A stretch of 9,001 nucleotides of DNA from CAYUFB01 sp964444125 (GCA_964444125.1 CAYUFB010000031.1:1-9001), one strand, 5' to 3'. Counted from the first letter of the stretch, positions 1 to 8,100 are shown. Notes: generated by a model from the sequence alone, not told the origin. Numbers and translations are program-made.

Positions 1-2
1 GT

Positions 3-2285
3 ATGGACTTAATAACTTATCTGTATTTGTTCGTCCTAGCATTTGATTTGTTCTTGGCGTTATTAATCTTTTTTCAAAGAATTGGGGATATTAGAAATTT
101 AATTTACGGATTGTTGTGCGTTTCAACAATTATTTGGATATATACTGCATTATTAACTGATCTGTCAACTTCTACCGAAGAAGCTATTTCTTGGGCAAGA
201 TTAACAATAGTTGGGCCTAGTTTTATACCTGTGCTATTCTTCTTGTTTAGTAAGGTATTCCCGAGAAGAAAGACTATCTCGATCTTGCAAGGGGTGTTGT
301 ATTTACTAATACCGTTTATCTTTTTAGTGTTTTTACAGACTGATTACAATATTAAAGCTGTTGCAATAGAAAGCTGGGGTGTGACTGTTGAGGGAGGTGT
401 AATGTACTACTTCCTATTCATTTATTATTTCATTTTTTTTGGACTGGCATTAAGGAATCTTTACAGATCATATAATAAGGAGGATGGTAAATTAAAATCG
501 CAGATCAAATATATACTAATAGGAGTAAGCGTAACCTTAGCTATTAGTTTGATCACTAATATTGTTTTAGTTATTTATAGAGATAATGGTGCCAGTTTAT
601 TAGGTCCTCCTTCTTCAATTTTTTTCTTAGCGACTACTGGATATGCGATATTAAAATACCAATTCCTCGACATTCGAGTACTTGTAGGTAGGATTACTTA
701 CTACTCAATGTTTATGATTTTATTCATAATTAGTTACTATGCTATTTATGTTTTCGATCAAAAAATTTTTGGAGGTGCCTTCACTTGGGGCGCATTTGTC
801 AGTGGATTGGTTATTGCTGCATTTTTCTCTTTCTTTTTCGTCAAATTCAATGACTACCTTCGAGTTCAAGTTCGTACCAGAATTATCAATCCCGGATATG
901 ATCCTCTTGAGGTACTTGATGTGCTATCCAGAAAGGCTGCAAGTTTGCTAGATATCAACAAAATTATTGATGTATCGATAGAGGCTCTTGATCAAACAGT
1001 AAGGGCGGATTATGAAGGATTGATAGTTATGCCAACTGATAAAAGACAGAGAGAATTTGTGTATGAATCGACCAAAAAATCTAAAGGACTTGATTTGGAA
1101 CTATTCTCGGAGCTAAATCATATTTGGAATGATATAGGCAATATCCCTATTGTTTACCAAGAAATTGAATACGAGATGCCAGAAAAACTCCAAAGTTATA
1201 CAGTAGTGGTGGAGAAAATTTTCAAATATATGGGTCAAAAAAACATCAGGTTGATTTTGCCACTTAGGGAATCAGACAAAAATCCAGGAATGCTTATTTT
1301 GGGCCAAAAAGAATCTGATGGGATGTACACTATGCAAGATATAGAATTCGTACAAGGTGTTGCTACAACAATAGGCCTTGCTATGACAAGAGCTTTTTAT
1401 TATCTGGAAGCTCAAGATTTAAACGTAAATCTTCAAAGAAGAGTTGATGAAGCCACCAAAGAACTACAATTCAAGAATCGAAGATTAGAGAAGGCTATGA
1501 AAAAAATTGAAGATATCCGTCAGCAAGAAAGAGATATGATAGATGTTATGGGCCATGAATTGCGAACTCCAATTACAATAGTGAGAAATGCCTTATTAGT
1601 ATTATTATCCAAGATCAAGGGCAAAAAGGAGGTCAAGGTTGTCGATATCAAAGAGTACGTAGAGAAAGCTCTAGAGAGTGCTAGACGTGAGATAAATTTG
1701 GTTGAGACGCTACTATCTGCTACTAAAGTTGAATCAAATAGGATACAAATGAACTTGACTAAAATTGATATGATAGATGTTGTAGAAGATAGCCTTGATG
1801 CACACAAAGACATTGCCAAGGACAAGAAGATCAAGATCAACTTCATCAAACCCAAAAAGAAAGTATGGGGTTATGCAGATAGAACCAGAATCCAAGAAGT
1901 AATGGATAATTTCTTAAGCAATGCAGTCAAATACACACTAAGAGGAGAGGTTAAAATTTGGATCGATACTTCCAAAAAACATGCTCAGATATCCATACAG
2001 GACACTGGAATAGGGATCTCTGAAGAAGATATCTCGCGTCTGGGTAAGAAATTTTTTAGAGCGAAACAGTATCTTAAAGATGACGACGGAGATACAAATG
2101 GTGTTGTTCGCCCAGGAGGAACTGGATTAGGTTTGTATGTGTCATTTAATCTTATTAGAATTATGCAAGGACACGTCAAAGTGACAAGCAAGATTGGCAA
2201 GGGTTCGGTATTTTCCTTTAGTATTCCAGTATATACAAATCAGCCGGATCGTCATGTAGATCAAACTTTTGAAGAAGAAATTTAA
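3..2285 (+). CDS. Membrane sensor histidine kinase (7TM - GAF-like - HisKA - HATPase)
   Basis: This 760-residue protein is a two-component sensor kinase that would autophosphorylate on His518 and pass the phosphate to a response regulator not present in the window. Residues 1-280 hold about seven or eight hydrophobic segments (for example 5-24, 33-52, 70-84, 97-112, 133-151, 167-192, 204-217, 230-250, 262-281), like the HisKA_7TM sensor module. Residues about 300-465 look like a GAF-type domain, followed by a charged coiled-coil linker (470-512). The H-box is GHELRTP (His518), the N-box includes NFLSNAVKYT (Asn640), the G1 box is DTGIG (667-671), the F-box is FFRA (684-687) and the G2 box is GGTGLG (705-710). 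The ATP lid carries an acidic insert (DDDGDTNG). The start is the first ATG in the window, only two bases from the edge, so a longer N-terminus cannot be excluded, although the 7TM module looks complete. The gene ends before the promoter of the next unit. The ligand is unknown. Confidence 0.93.
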   Translation: MDLITYLYLFVLAFDLFLALLIFFQRIGDIRNLIYGLLCVSTIIWIYTALLTDLSTSTEEAISWARLTIVGPSFIPVLFFLFSKVFPRRKTISILQGVLYLLIPFIFLVFLQTDYNIKAVAIESWGVTVEGGVMYYFLFIYYFIFFGLALRNLYRSYNKEDGKLKSQIKYILIGVSVTLAISLITNIVLVIYRDNGASLLGPPSSIFFLATTGYAILKYQFLDIRVLVGRITYYSMFMILFIISYYAIYVFDQKIFGGAFTWGAFVSGLVIAAFFSFFFVKFNDYLRVQVRTRIINPGYDPLEVLDVLSRKAASLLDINKIIDVSIEALDQTVRADYEGLIVMPTDKRQREFVYESTKKSKGLDLELFSELNHIWNDIGNIPIVYQEIEYEMPEKLQSYTVVVEKIFKYMGQKNIRLILPLRESDKNPGMLILGQKESDGMYTMQDIEFVQGVATTIGLAMTRAFYYLEAQDLNVNLQRRVDEATKELQFKNRRLEKAMKKIEDIRQQERDMIDVMGHELRTPITIVRNALLVLLSKIKGKKEVKVVDIKEYVEKALESARREINLVETLLSATKVESNRIQMNLTKIDMIDVVEDSLDAHKDIAKDKKIKINFIKPKKKVWGYADRTRIQEVMDNFLSNAVKYTLRGEVKIWIDTSKKHAQISIQDTGIGISEEDISRLGKKFFRAKQYLKDDDGDTNGVVRPGGTGLGLYVSFNLIRIMQGHVKVTSKIGKGSVFSFSIPVYTNQPDRHVDQTFEEEI

Positions 2286-2300
2286 TTTTTCAATTTGTTC

Positions 2301-2329
2301 TTGATAGTTATTCGATCCTGCTTTATACT
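2301..2329 (+). promoter_or_regulatory. Sigma70-type promoter for the TPR/lysozyme-like unit
   Basis: TTGATA (2301-2306, 5/6 to consensus) and TATACT (2324-2329, 5/6) are separated by an ideal 17 nt. Transcription would begin near 2336, leaving a leader of about 22 nt before the ATG at 2358. The leader has no Shine-Dalgarno sequence. This site also decides the start of the next gene, because the earlier in-frame TTG at 2295 lies upstream of the predicted transcript. Confidence 0.6.
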
Positions 2330-2357
2330 AATTTCGTCTACTTATCAACCTTTTTTG

Positions 2358-3779
2358 ATGAAAAAATATTTCACAAGATATAACGTCGCTTTGTTGGTGT
2401 TACTCTTAGTTTCCATATCAATGGGAGTATATTATCTAGTATATCTCTATCCAAAAGATCAGCCAAATGAATTGTTTGTTGAAGCAGAAAGTTTAGAAAC
2501 TCAGCAAAAATATAATGAAGCATTGGTCAAATACTCAGAGTCAATCAATAAAAACCCTCAATATACAGATTCCTATATCAAGGCTGCAAATATCTTGCTG
2601 ATAAAGAATCAAGATCAAGAAGCGATTGATTTATTGAAAAAAGGCATAGGTTTTGCCAAAAATCAAAGTATTATCCATCAAAAAATTGCAAGTATATATG
2701 CACTACAACCAAACTATGAGGAAGCGGTTTCATGGATTCTTAAGGCTCGAGAGTTTGATGATGGTATAAGCCAAAAAAGGGATCATCTATCTTACTTGTT
2801 TTTAAAAGATCCTGTAAATGCTCAAGAGAATATTTCTCTTATAGACGGTTCTAGTGATTATGCGAAGTATCTACAGGCAATTGCATACGCAGATGATATT
2901 GAAAAGGCGACAGAACATGCAAACAGCTTTAAGAATAACCAGGAGCCCAAGTATCAAGCATTATTTCAGGCAATAGAAAATGCTCGAAATACAGAAGATA
3001 ATGATATCGAAGATCTTATGAATGTCGCAAAAGTCGCTATTGAAAATGGCGAGGGGCCAATTGCAATTAGGTTGTTAGATAAAGTTATTGAATTAAACGC
3101 ATATTATGAGGGAAGTTATATCTACAAAGGGTACGTATATTTGGAATTTAATGATAATGAAAAGGCGATAAATTATTTAGAAACTGCAAAAAATCAAAAA
3201 AGAAATGAAGAGGGTATGGCTTTACTTGCTATGGCTTATTTGAGAAATAATAATCTTGAGAAGGCCAAAGAAGTTTCCAACCAATTATTGACTTTAAATC
3301 CTCAAAAGGATACTACGAGATGGACTTTATATGAAGTTTTCTGGGCACTAGAGGAATACACAAAAGCATCAGATCAATTAGAAAATATCGTTGCAGACCA
3401 AGAGGAGTATAGATATGTTTATGCAAAAGGTGATCTACTTCTTAGACAAGAAAAATATAAAGAGGCACAGGAATATCTAGAATCTCTTATCAAAAAGGCA
3501 AATTTAAACCAAAAGCAAAAGGGAGATTTGATAGCACTTGAATCCTGGGCAAACTTTAATCTTGGTGATAAAGCCAAGGCCAAAGAGGCGTTGCTTGATG
3601 CCGAGACTCTTTATCCAACAAACGCCTTTGTCAAATTATATCTTGGACTAATTGCAGAGCAATTAAATAATCCAGAAGAAGCCTTGAATTACTATAATAT
3701 GGCGTTGGAGTTAGATTATGATGGGATCGTTACTATTCAAGCACGTCTTGGAATAGATAATTTAACTAAATCTGAATAG
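2358..3779 (+). CDS. Membrane-anchored tetratricopeptide-repeat (TPR) protein
   Basis: This 473-residue protein has a short basic N-terminus (MKKYFTR), one hydrophobic segment (about 9-30) and then an all-helical chain of degenerate TPR repeats. Clear repeat units include KYNEALVKYSESINKNPQY near residues 51-69, NYEEAVSWILKAREFD, NEKAINYLETAKNQ, KYKEAQEYLESLIKKA and, at the C-terminus, PEEALNYYNMALELDYD. The positive-inside rule puts the repeats outside the membrane, so a role as a scaffold for envelope proteins is likely; this is inference. The ATG at 2358 is preferred to the TTG at 2295 because it follows the predicted promoter and gives a normal signal anchor. The lysozyme-like gene starts 7 nt after its stop, so the two are probably co-transcribed and may act together on the cell wall. 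The TPR class is clear, but the specific function is unknown. Confidence 0.88.
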   Translation: MKKYFTRYNVALLVLLLVSISMGVYYLVYLYPKDQPNELFVEAESLETQQKYNEALVKYSESINKNPQYTDSYIKAANILLIKNQDQEAIDLLKKGIGFAKNQSIIHQKIASIYALQPNYEEAVSWILKAREFDDGISQKRDHLSYLFLKDPVNAQENISLIDGSSDYAKYLQAIAYADDIEKATEHANSFKNNQEPKYQALFQAIENARNTEDNDIEDLMNVAKVAIENGEGPIAIRLLDKVIELNAYYEGSYIYKGYVYLEFNDNEKAINYLETAKNQKRNEEGMALLAMAYLRNNNLEKAKEVSNQLLTLNPQKDTTRWTLYEVFWALEEYTKASDQLENIVADQEEYRYVYAKGDLLLRQEKYKEAQEYLESLIKKANLNQKQKGDLIALESWANFNLGDKAKAKEALLDAETLYPTNAFVKLYLGLIAEQLNNPEEALNYYNMALELDYDGIVTIQARLGIDNLTKSE

Positions 3780-3786
3780 TATTAAT

Positions 3787-4458
3787 TTGACTAAATTTAT
3801 CAAACTTTACAAATATATAAACAGATTTACAAGAAAGACCAAATACTTATTTCTTGCCTTTGTTATTGGTACACTAATAACCACGATGATAGTTTTGTTA
3901 GAAAAGCCAATAAAAAACAAAATCAATCCACAAAATGATTATAAATATTCTACTAGTTACTCTTTTACAAATGATCTTGAAGCAAAGTCGGTCAAAGGAG
4001 AAAGTCTACTTCCAACACATATCGAAGTTGAGACTTATAGTTATAGAGCTTGGATACTTGATGAATACTTCAAGAAACATTCCTCCCCACTAGAAGGCAA
4101 AGGCCAGGTGTTTGTAGATGCTTGTAATAAGTACAATGCACCTAAAGATTGTACCCTTCTTCCTGCTATTGCCAAAGTAGAGACTGATCTGTGCAAAACT
4201 GATATTTCCGCAAGACAGTATAATTGTTGGGGATATGGTGGAAGTGGAGAGAATAGAATAGTGTATCAAAGTTTTGAACAGGCAATTGATGATATAACCG
4301 GAAGGTTGATGAAAGGTTATGGATTGAGATTTTTTAATAATCCTGAGGCAGGTCAATTATTCTACTGTGGCTCGCATTGTGATGCTTGGGGTGGTCATGT
4401 CAAAAGTGTCCAAAACGACATCAAGCAATATGCTATTTCACTAGGATACGAAATGTAA
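3787..4458 (+). CDS. Membrane-anchored lysozyme/transglycosylase-like protein with six cysteines
   Basis: This 223-residue protein has a basic N-terminus (KLYKYINRFTRKTK), a single membrane anchor (about 20-38), a polar linker to about residue 100 and a C-terminal domain. The segment TLLPAIAKVETDLC (123-136) resembles the catalytic helix of the lysozyme/SLT fold, with Glu132 as the candidate acid. NCWGYGG (146-152) followed by FEQAIDDITGRL (163-174) resembles the glucosaminidase pattern of an Asn-rich turn and a helix. Six cysteines (113, 122, 136, 147, 194, 198) lie only in this domain, which suggests disulfides and an extracytoplasmic location. The start is TTG: no in-frame ATG occurs before the membrane segment, and TTG keeps the anchor intact. 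The gene lies 7 nt behind the TPR gene. Peptidoglycan cleavage is inferred from motif likeness only; the exact family is not certain. Confidence 0.7.
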   Translation: MTKFIKLYKYINRFTRKTKYLFLAFVIGTLITTMIVLLEKPIKNKINPQNDYKYSTSYSFTNDLEAKSVKGESLLPTHIEVETYSYRAWILDEYFKKHSSPLEGKGQVFVDACNKYNAPKDCTLLPAIAKVETDLCKTDISARQYNCWGYGGSGENRIVYQSFEQAIDDITGRLMKGYGLRFFNNPEAGQLFYCGSHCDAWGGHVKSVQNDIKQYAISLGYEM

Positions 4459-4474
4459 GAAAATCTCCCTTTCC

Positions 4475-4504
4475 TTGCTTGTTGTTATCACTACAAGATA
4501 TAAT
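4475..4504 (+). promoter_or_regulatory. Promoter of lepA, apparently giving a leaderless mRNA
   Basis: A perfect TATAAT lies at 4499-4504. A weak -35 (TTGCTT, 4475-4480) sits 18 nt upstream. With the usual 6-nt gap from the -10 hexamer, transcription would begin at 4511, which is the A of the lepA start codon. The 52-nt gap before lepA contains no Shine-Dalgarno sequence, which agrees with leaderless translation. Confidence 0.5.
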
Positions 4505-4510
4505 TGACGC

Positions 4511-6403
4511 ATGAAAAATCACCAATTGGATAAACTTCGTAATTTCAGTATTATTGCACATATCGACCATGGCAAATCGACCCTTGCTGATCGAATAATG
4601 GAAATGACCGGTACTGTTACAGCAAGGGAATCCAAAACACGAATGCTTGATACACTTGAATTAGAACAAGAAAGAGGCATTACGATAAAACTTCAAACCG
4701 CACGGATGTCCTATAATTACGAAGGGGACAAAAAACCTCATCAAGAATATATCTTAAATCTAATTGACACCCCCGGTCATGTAGATTTCTCCTATGAAGT
4801 ATCAAGATCGCTTGCAGCATCTGATGGAGCTGTTTTGTTAGTTGATGCTACACAGGGAGTACAAGCTCAGACGCTTACAACAGTGTATAAAGCATTGGAA
4901 CATGATTTGGAGATCATCCCTGTAATAAATAAAATCGATCTACCTACTGCGATGGTGGATGAAGTAATTGAAGAAATCGAAGCAGTTTTTGGATTTAAAA
5001 AAGATGAGATAATTTTGACCTCCGGCAAAACAGGCCAGGGAGTCAAAGAGCTATTAGATGCTATTGTAGAAAGAATCCCATCGCCTGAGTTGGTAGAAGA
5101 GGATGTCTTGAAGGCGTTGATATTTGATTCCTTTTACGATGAGCATAAAGGAGTGGTAGCTTTAGTTAATATTTTTCAAGGGAGTCTTCAAATCGGTGAT
5201 ACTATCCAAACGTTAGAGACATCTACAGAAATTGAACCGATAGAACTAGGATATTTGCGACCCAGTCTCATGAAAAATGACCGGCTTGAAATAGGGGAGG
5301 TTGGATATATAGCTACAGGCTTGAAAGATATTAGAAAAGTGCACATAGGAGATACTATAACTAGAAAATCTGATTATGAAAGCAACCAAGACATCTCTCC
5401 ACTTCCTGGTTATAAGCCTGCCAAATCAATGGTTTATGCATCATTGTATCCTATTGAAAGTGATGATTTTGATTTATTGGCAGAAGCAATTGAGAAATTG
5501 GCTTTAAATGATGCTGCATTAAATATTCAAAAAGAAAATTCGGCAGTACTTGGCTCAGGATTTGTTTGCGGGTTTTTGGGTCTATTGCATCTTGAGATTA
5601 CACAGGAGAGACTGGAAAGAGAATTTAATGTTGATTTGATAACAACTACGCCAACAGTTGAATACAAGCTTAAACTTACCACCAAAGATTTAAGCAAAAT
5701 TCCAAATATTAATATTGCAAATGTAGAACGAGATTTTATAAAAATTAGAACGGCAGTTGATTTTCCTGATCAATCGGTTATTGAGGAAGTCTATGAGCCT
5801 TGGGTCAAATTGGAGATTATCGCACCAGATACATATATTGGTCCTATTATGGAAATAACCGGCTCAGCAAGAGGTATATACAATGGAATGGAATATGTAA
5901 CAGGGAGAGAGGATATCAAAGGCAAGAAACATGTTGTGCTTAAATATGAAGTTCCTACAGCAGAAATTATCGTGAATTATTTTGATAAACTCAAATCAAT
6001 AAGTCAGGGCTACGCATCTATGGATTACGAATTTCTTGAATACAGAAAATCAGAGGTAGTCAAAGTTTCAATCTTGATAAATTACGAAGAAGTCGCTGCT
6101 TTGTCATTTCTTACACATAAAGACAACGCCATGTATAAAGGTAAGATGGTTGTTGATAAATTAAAAGATATAATTCCAAGACAACAATTCAAAGTTCCAA
6201 TACAAGCGGCAATAGGTGCAAAAGTAATTGCCAGAGAGACAATCCAGGCATATCGCAAGGACGTAACGGCAAAACTATATGGAGGTGATGTAACTAGAAA
6301 AAGAAAACTGTTAGAAAAGCAGAAGAAAGGTAAGCAGAGGTTGAAGAAATTTGGCAAGATCGAAATCCCCAAAGAAGCATTTCTGGAAGCTCTGAAGAGC
6401 TAG
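4511..6403 (+). CDS. lepA: Elongation factor 4 (LepA), ribosome-associated translational GTPase
   Basis: LepA/EF4 is a cytoplasmic GTPase that binds the ribosome and is linked to back-translocation and 30S biogenesis. All GTPase motifs are present: G1 AHIDHGKST (16-24), G2 RGIT (55-58), G3 DTPGH (86-90) and G4 NKID (140-143). Domain II, the EF-G-like domains III and V (FVCGFLGLLHLEI; GSARGIYNGMEYV) and the LepA-specific C-terminal domain follow. That last domain has the hallmark YGGDVTRKRKLLEKQKKGK and ends in IPKEAFLEAL. The length (630 residues) is slightly above the usual value of about 600. Because LepA lacks EF-G domain IV and has this C-terminus, EF-G, TypA and peptide release factor 3 are excluded. 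The malic enzyme gene follows after 23 nt and is probably on the same transcript. Confidence 0.98.
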   Translation: MKNHQLDKLRNFSIIAHIDHGKSTLADRIMEMTGTVTARESKTRMLDTLELEQERGITIKLQTARMSYNYEGDKKPHQEYILNLIDTPGHVDFSYEVSRSLAASDGAVLLVDATQGVQAQTLTTVYKALEHDLEIIPVINKIDLPTAMVDEVIEEIEAVFGFKKDEIILTSGKTGQGVKELLDAIVERIPSPELVEEDVLKALIFDSFYDEHKGVVALVNIFQGSLQIGDTIQTLETSTEIEPIELGYLRPSLMKNDRLEIGEVGYIATGLKDIRKVHIGDTITRKSDYESNQDISPLPGYKPAKSMVYASLYPIESDDFDLLAEAIEKLALNDAALNIQKENSAVLGSGFVCGFLGLLHLEITQERLEREFNVDLITTTPTVEYKLKLTTKDLSKIPNINIANVERDFIKIRTAVDFPDQSVIEEVYEPWVKLEIIAPDTYIGPIMEITGSARGIYNGMEYVTGREDIKGKKHVVLKYEVPTAEIIVNYFDKLKSISQGYASMDYEFLEYRKSEVVKVSILINYEEVAALSFLTHKDNAMYKGKMVVDKLKDIIPRQQFKVPIQAAIGAKVIARETIQAYRKDVTAKLYGGDVTRKRKLLEKQKKGKQRLKKFGKIEIPKEAFLEALKS

Positions 6404-6426
6404 TAATATTTTCGTTCAAATACAAA

Positions 6427-7563
6427 ATGGATTATAAATCAGCGTCTATCAAATTACACGAGCAATATAAGGGCAAATTATCTGTTTCTATCAAAGTTCC
6501 GATAGAGAATAAGGAAGATCTATCCTTAGCTTATAGTCCCGGCGTGGCGGGACCCTCTCTTGAAATCGCTTCAAATAAACATAGGGTCAAAGATCTTACC
6601 TGGAGGTCAAATACTATAGCAGTCATTTCTGATGGTTCTGCCGTTTTGGGGCTTGGCAATATTGGCCCTGAAGCAGCACTTCCTGTTATGGAGGGTAAAT
6701 GCGTTTTGTTTAAGAAATTCGCGAACGTAGATGCGGTCCCCATTGTTGTGGATACCCAGGAAGTTGATAAGTTTATTCAAACGATCATAAATATTGCACC
6801 ATCATTCTCGGGGATTAATCTCGAGGATATTTCTGCTCCTAGATGTTTCGAAATAGAGGAGAGATTACAAGATTCACTTGATATACCTGTTTTTCATGAC
6901 GATCAGCATGGTACAGCAATTGTGATTCTTGCTGCTTTGATAAATGCCGGCAAGGTGCTTGATCTTGATATTAGGAAAGAGGCGATTGTGACAAATGGTG
7001 CAGGTTCTGCGGCAACGGCAGCAATTAATCTTTTGCATAGTTACGGTTTTAAGGATATGATAGTTGTGGATTCAAAAGGAATTATTGATGATAGTCGCGC
7101 TGATCTTGAGAAACATAAATTAGAACTTGTTAAATTTACAAATTTAAAAAATCAAAGAGGAAATTTGGCTGATGCAGTTAAAGATAGGAAGATATTTTTG
7201 GGGTTAAGCGTTGCTGATGTTTTGACTTCGCAGATGATTAAGACGATGCAAAAAGATCCAGTCATAGTTGCAATGGCTAATCCAAATCCAGAAATAATGC
7301 CTGAACTCGCAAAAGAAGCTGGTGCTAGAATAATCGCAACAGGCAGATCTGATTATCCAAACCAAGTAAACAATGTTTTAGGTTTTCCTGGTATATTCAG
7401 GGGATTATTAGATAATAATATTAAAAAAGTGACAGTAGAGATGAAAATTAGGGCAGCTGAGGCGATAGCTAGTTTGGTCCCAAATCCGACTGAAGAAGAG
7501 ATAATCCCATCTCCGTTTCATCCTGATGTGGCTAATGTTGTAGCTGATTCGATAAGAGAATAG
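6427..7563 (+). CDS. NAD(P)-dependent malic enzyme (short bacterial form)
   Basis: The enzyme oxidatively decarboxylates malate to pyruvate and CO2 in the cytoplasm, making NADH or NADPH. The 378-residue chain is close to the short bacterial type of about 400 residues without an added phosphotransacetylase domain. AYSPGVAGP (35-43) carries the catalytic Tyr36, and MEGKCVLFK (88-96) carries the catalytic Lys91. NLEDISAPRCFEIE (131-144) supplies metal ligands Glu132 or Glu133/Asp134, and FHDDQHGT (156-163) supplies the further Asp ligand. The Rossmann motif is NGAGSAATA (190-198), and MIVVDSKG (211-218) puts an Asp after strand 2, which favours NAD over NADP. MANPNPEI and SDYPNQVNNVLGFPGIFRG complete the active site. 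The ATG lies 23 nt after lepA with no promoter or Shine-Dalgarno visible, so read-through from lepA is likely. I see no clear terminator after it. Confidence 0.96.
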   Translation: MDYKSASIKLHEQYKGKLSVSIKVPIENKEDLSLAYSPGVAGPSLEIASNKHRVKDLTWRSNTIAVISDGSAVLGLGNIGPEAALPVMEGKCVLFKKFANVDAVPIVVDTQEVDKFIQTIINIAPSFSGINLEDISAPRCFEIEERLQDSLDIPVFHDDQHGTAIVILAALINAGKVLDLDIRKEAIVTNGAGSAATAAINLLHSYGFKDMIVVDSKGIIDDSRADLEKHKLELVKFTNLKNQRGNLADAVKDRKIFLGLSVADVLTSQMIKTMQKDPVIVAMANPNPEIMPELAKEAGARIIATGRSDYPNQVNNVLGFPGIFRGLLDNNIKKVTVEMKIRAAEAIASLVPNPTEEEIIPSPFHPDVANVVADSIRE

Positions 7564-7570
7564 GGATATA

Positions 7571-7599
7571 TTGCTACTTCTATTTACTATCGATATAAT
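7571..7599 (+). promoter_or_regulatory. Sigma70-type promoter for the 151-residue protein
   Basis: TTGCTA (7571-7576, 4/6) and a perfect TATAAT (7594-7599) are separated by 17 nt. Transcription would begin near 7606 and the gene's ATG is at 7621, giving a leader of about 15 nt. The promoter starts directly behind the malic enzyme stop. A seven-codon out-of-frame ORF (ATG at 7611) lies between the predicted start site and the gene; I treat it as chance. Confidence 0.6.
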
Positions 7600-7620
7600 C
7601 CATCAATTAAATGATAGTAT

Positions 7621-8076
7621 ATGTTGGTATTTAATCCTGAAGCAAATTCTTATACTGATTCTCTTCAACAAAAAATCTTGGCGGTTTGGCAAGATAGGAT
7701 AGCTGCCCCATTGAATATCTCAAGTGTTCAGGGACTTATGGATGGAAAGGTATGGGAATTTGAACTAAAAAAACTATATCGGCATTTTGGTGATTTAGGA
7801 TATGCTATAGATAGAGGTTCGTTCGATTCTTTAAATTACCAAATTGCGTTAGCCTGTATTATTACATATGAGAAACATGGAGTTTTTCCTAAAGTTGGAC
7901 CTAATGGTCTTGAAATGTCAATAAATTCTAGAAGCAAAATATATTCACATCGCGAAAAAACGTTCAATATAGAAATCTATTTACACTTTGATAACGATAT
8001 GCCCCATAAATGGGCTCAAATGGTAATAGTCCCAACATATCTAGATGATACGTTGACATATATTTGCGAAAATTGA
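7621..8076 (+). CDS. Hypothetical protein, 151 residues, unrecognised
   Basis: I do not recognise a family. The protein has no signal peptide or membrane segment and is probably cytoplasmic. The N-terminal half looks helical (SLQQKILAVWQDRIAAPL; VWEFELKKLYRHFGDLGYAID), with a hydrophobic helix NYQIALACIITYEKHG near residues 72-87. The C-terminal part looks like alternating beta strands (TFNIEIYLHFDND; KWAQMVIVPTYLDDTLTYICEN). It contains three Trp residues (23, 45, 130), unlike the two genes that follow. A strong promoter stands before it, and the downstream trpR promoter begins inside its last codons (TTGACA at 8053-8058), so it is not needed as the lead gene of the tryptophan unit. Whether it shares a function with that unit cannot be told from sequence alone. 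Codon use and base composition look like those of its neighbours, and the TGA stop at 8074-8076 shows that TGA is read as stop. Confidence 0.75.
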   Translation: MLVFNPEANSYTDSLQQKILAVWQDRIAAPLNISSVQGLMDGKVWEFELKKLYRHFGDLGYAIDRGSFDSLNYQIALACIITYEKHGVFPKVGPNGLEMSINSRSKIYSHREKTFNIEIYLHFDNDMPHKWAQMVIVPTYLDDTLTYICEN

Positions 8077-8082
8077 TAAAAT
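8053..8082 (+). promoter_or_regulatory. Promoter of trpR
   Basis: A perfect -35 hexamer TTGACA (8053-8058) is followed after 18 nt by TAAAAT (8077-8082, 5/6 to TATAAT). The predicted start of transcription is near 8089. The -35 lies within the last codons of the preceding gene. The trp-operator-like palindrome begins immediately after the -10 and covers the start site. Confidence 0.65.
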
Positions 8083-8100
8083 GTACTACTATGCTAGTAC
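8083..8100. promoter_or_regulatory. trp-operator-like palindrome (TrpR binding site, autoregulatory)
   Basis: The site reads GTACTA CTATGC TAGTAC: two perfectly complementary 6-bp half-sites separated by 6 nt. The known enterobacterial TrpR consensus is GTACTAGTTAACTAGTAC, and this site agrees at 14 of 18 positions, including both outer half-sites at exact spacing; only bases of the central part differ. It spans about -6 to +12 of the predicted trpR promoter, where a bound repressor would block polymerase. The gene that follows encodes a TrpR with nearly the same reading-head residues, so autorepression is the direct inference. Confidence 0.75.

Noticed and set aside
477..495. AAGGAGG followed at once by ATG, as an internal start in the kinase gene
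   Set aside because: There is no spacing between the motif and the ATG, the frame differs from the kinase, and the ORF ends after three codons.
1520..2200. Open frames on the minus strand inside the kinase gene (and similar ones inside the lysozyme-like, lepA and malic enzyme genes)
   Set aside because: They are antisense shadows of well-supported genes, have no ribosome binding site or recognisable motif, and their residue makeup (Ser/Leu/Ile-rich) is typical of reverse-strand noise.
2295..2357. TTG at 2295 as start of the TPR protein
   Set aside because: It lies upstream of a good promoter (2301-2329), and the ATG at 2358 gives a normal basic N-terminus followed by a membrane anchor.
3951..3959. 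TACTAGTTA as a second trp operator
   Set aside because: Only one side matches the TrpR consensus, there is no second half-site, and it lies inside a coding region away from any promoter.
8074..8076. Alternative genetic code with TGA as Gly or Trp (known in some CPR lineages)
   Set aside because: Conserved proteins here use TGG for Trp, no in-frame TGA interrupts them, and TGA at this place ends an ORF just before the trpR start.
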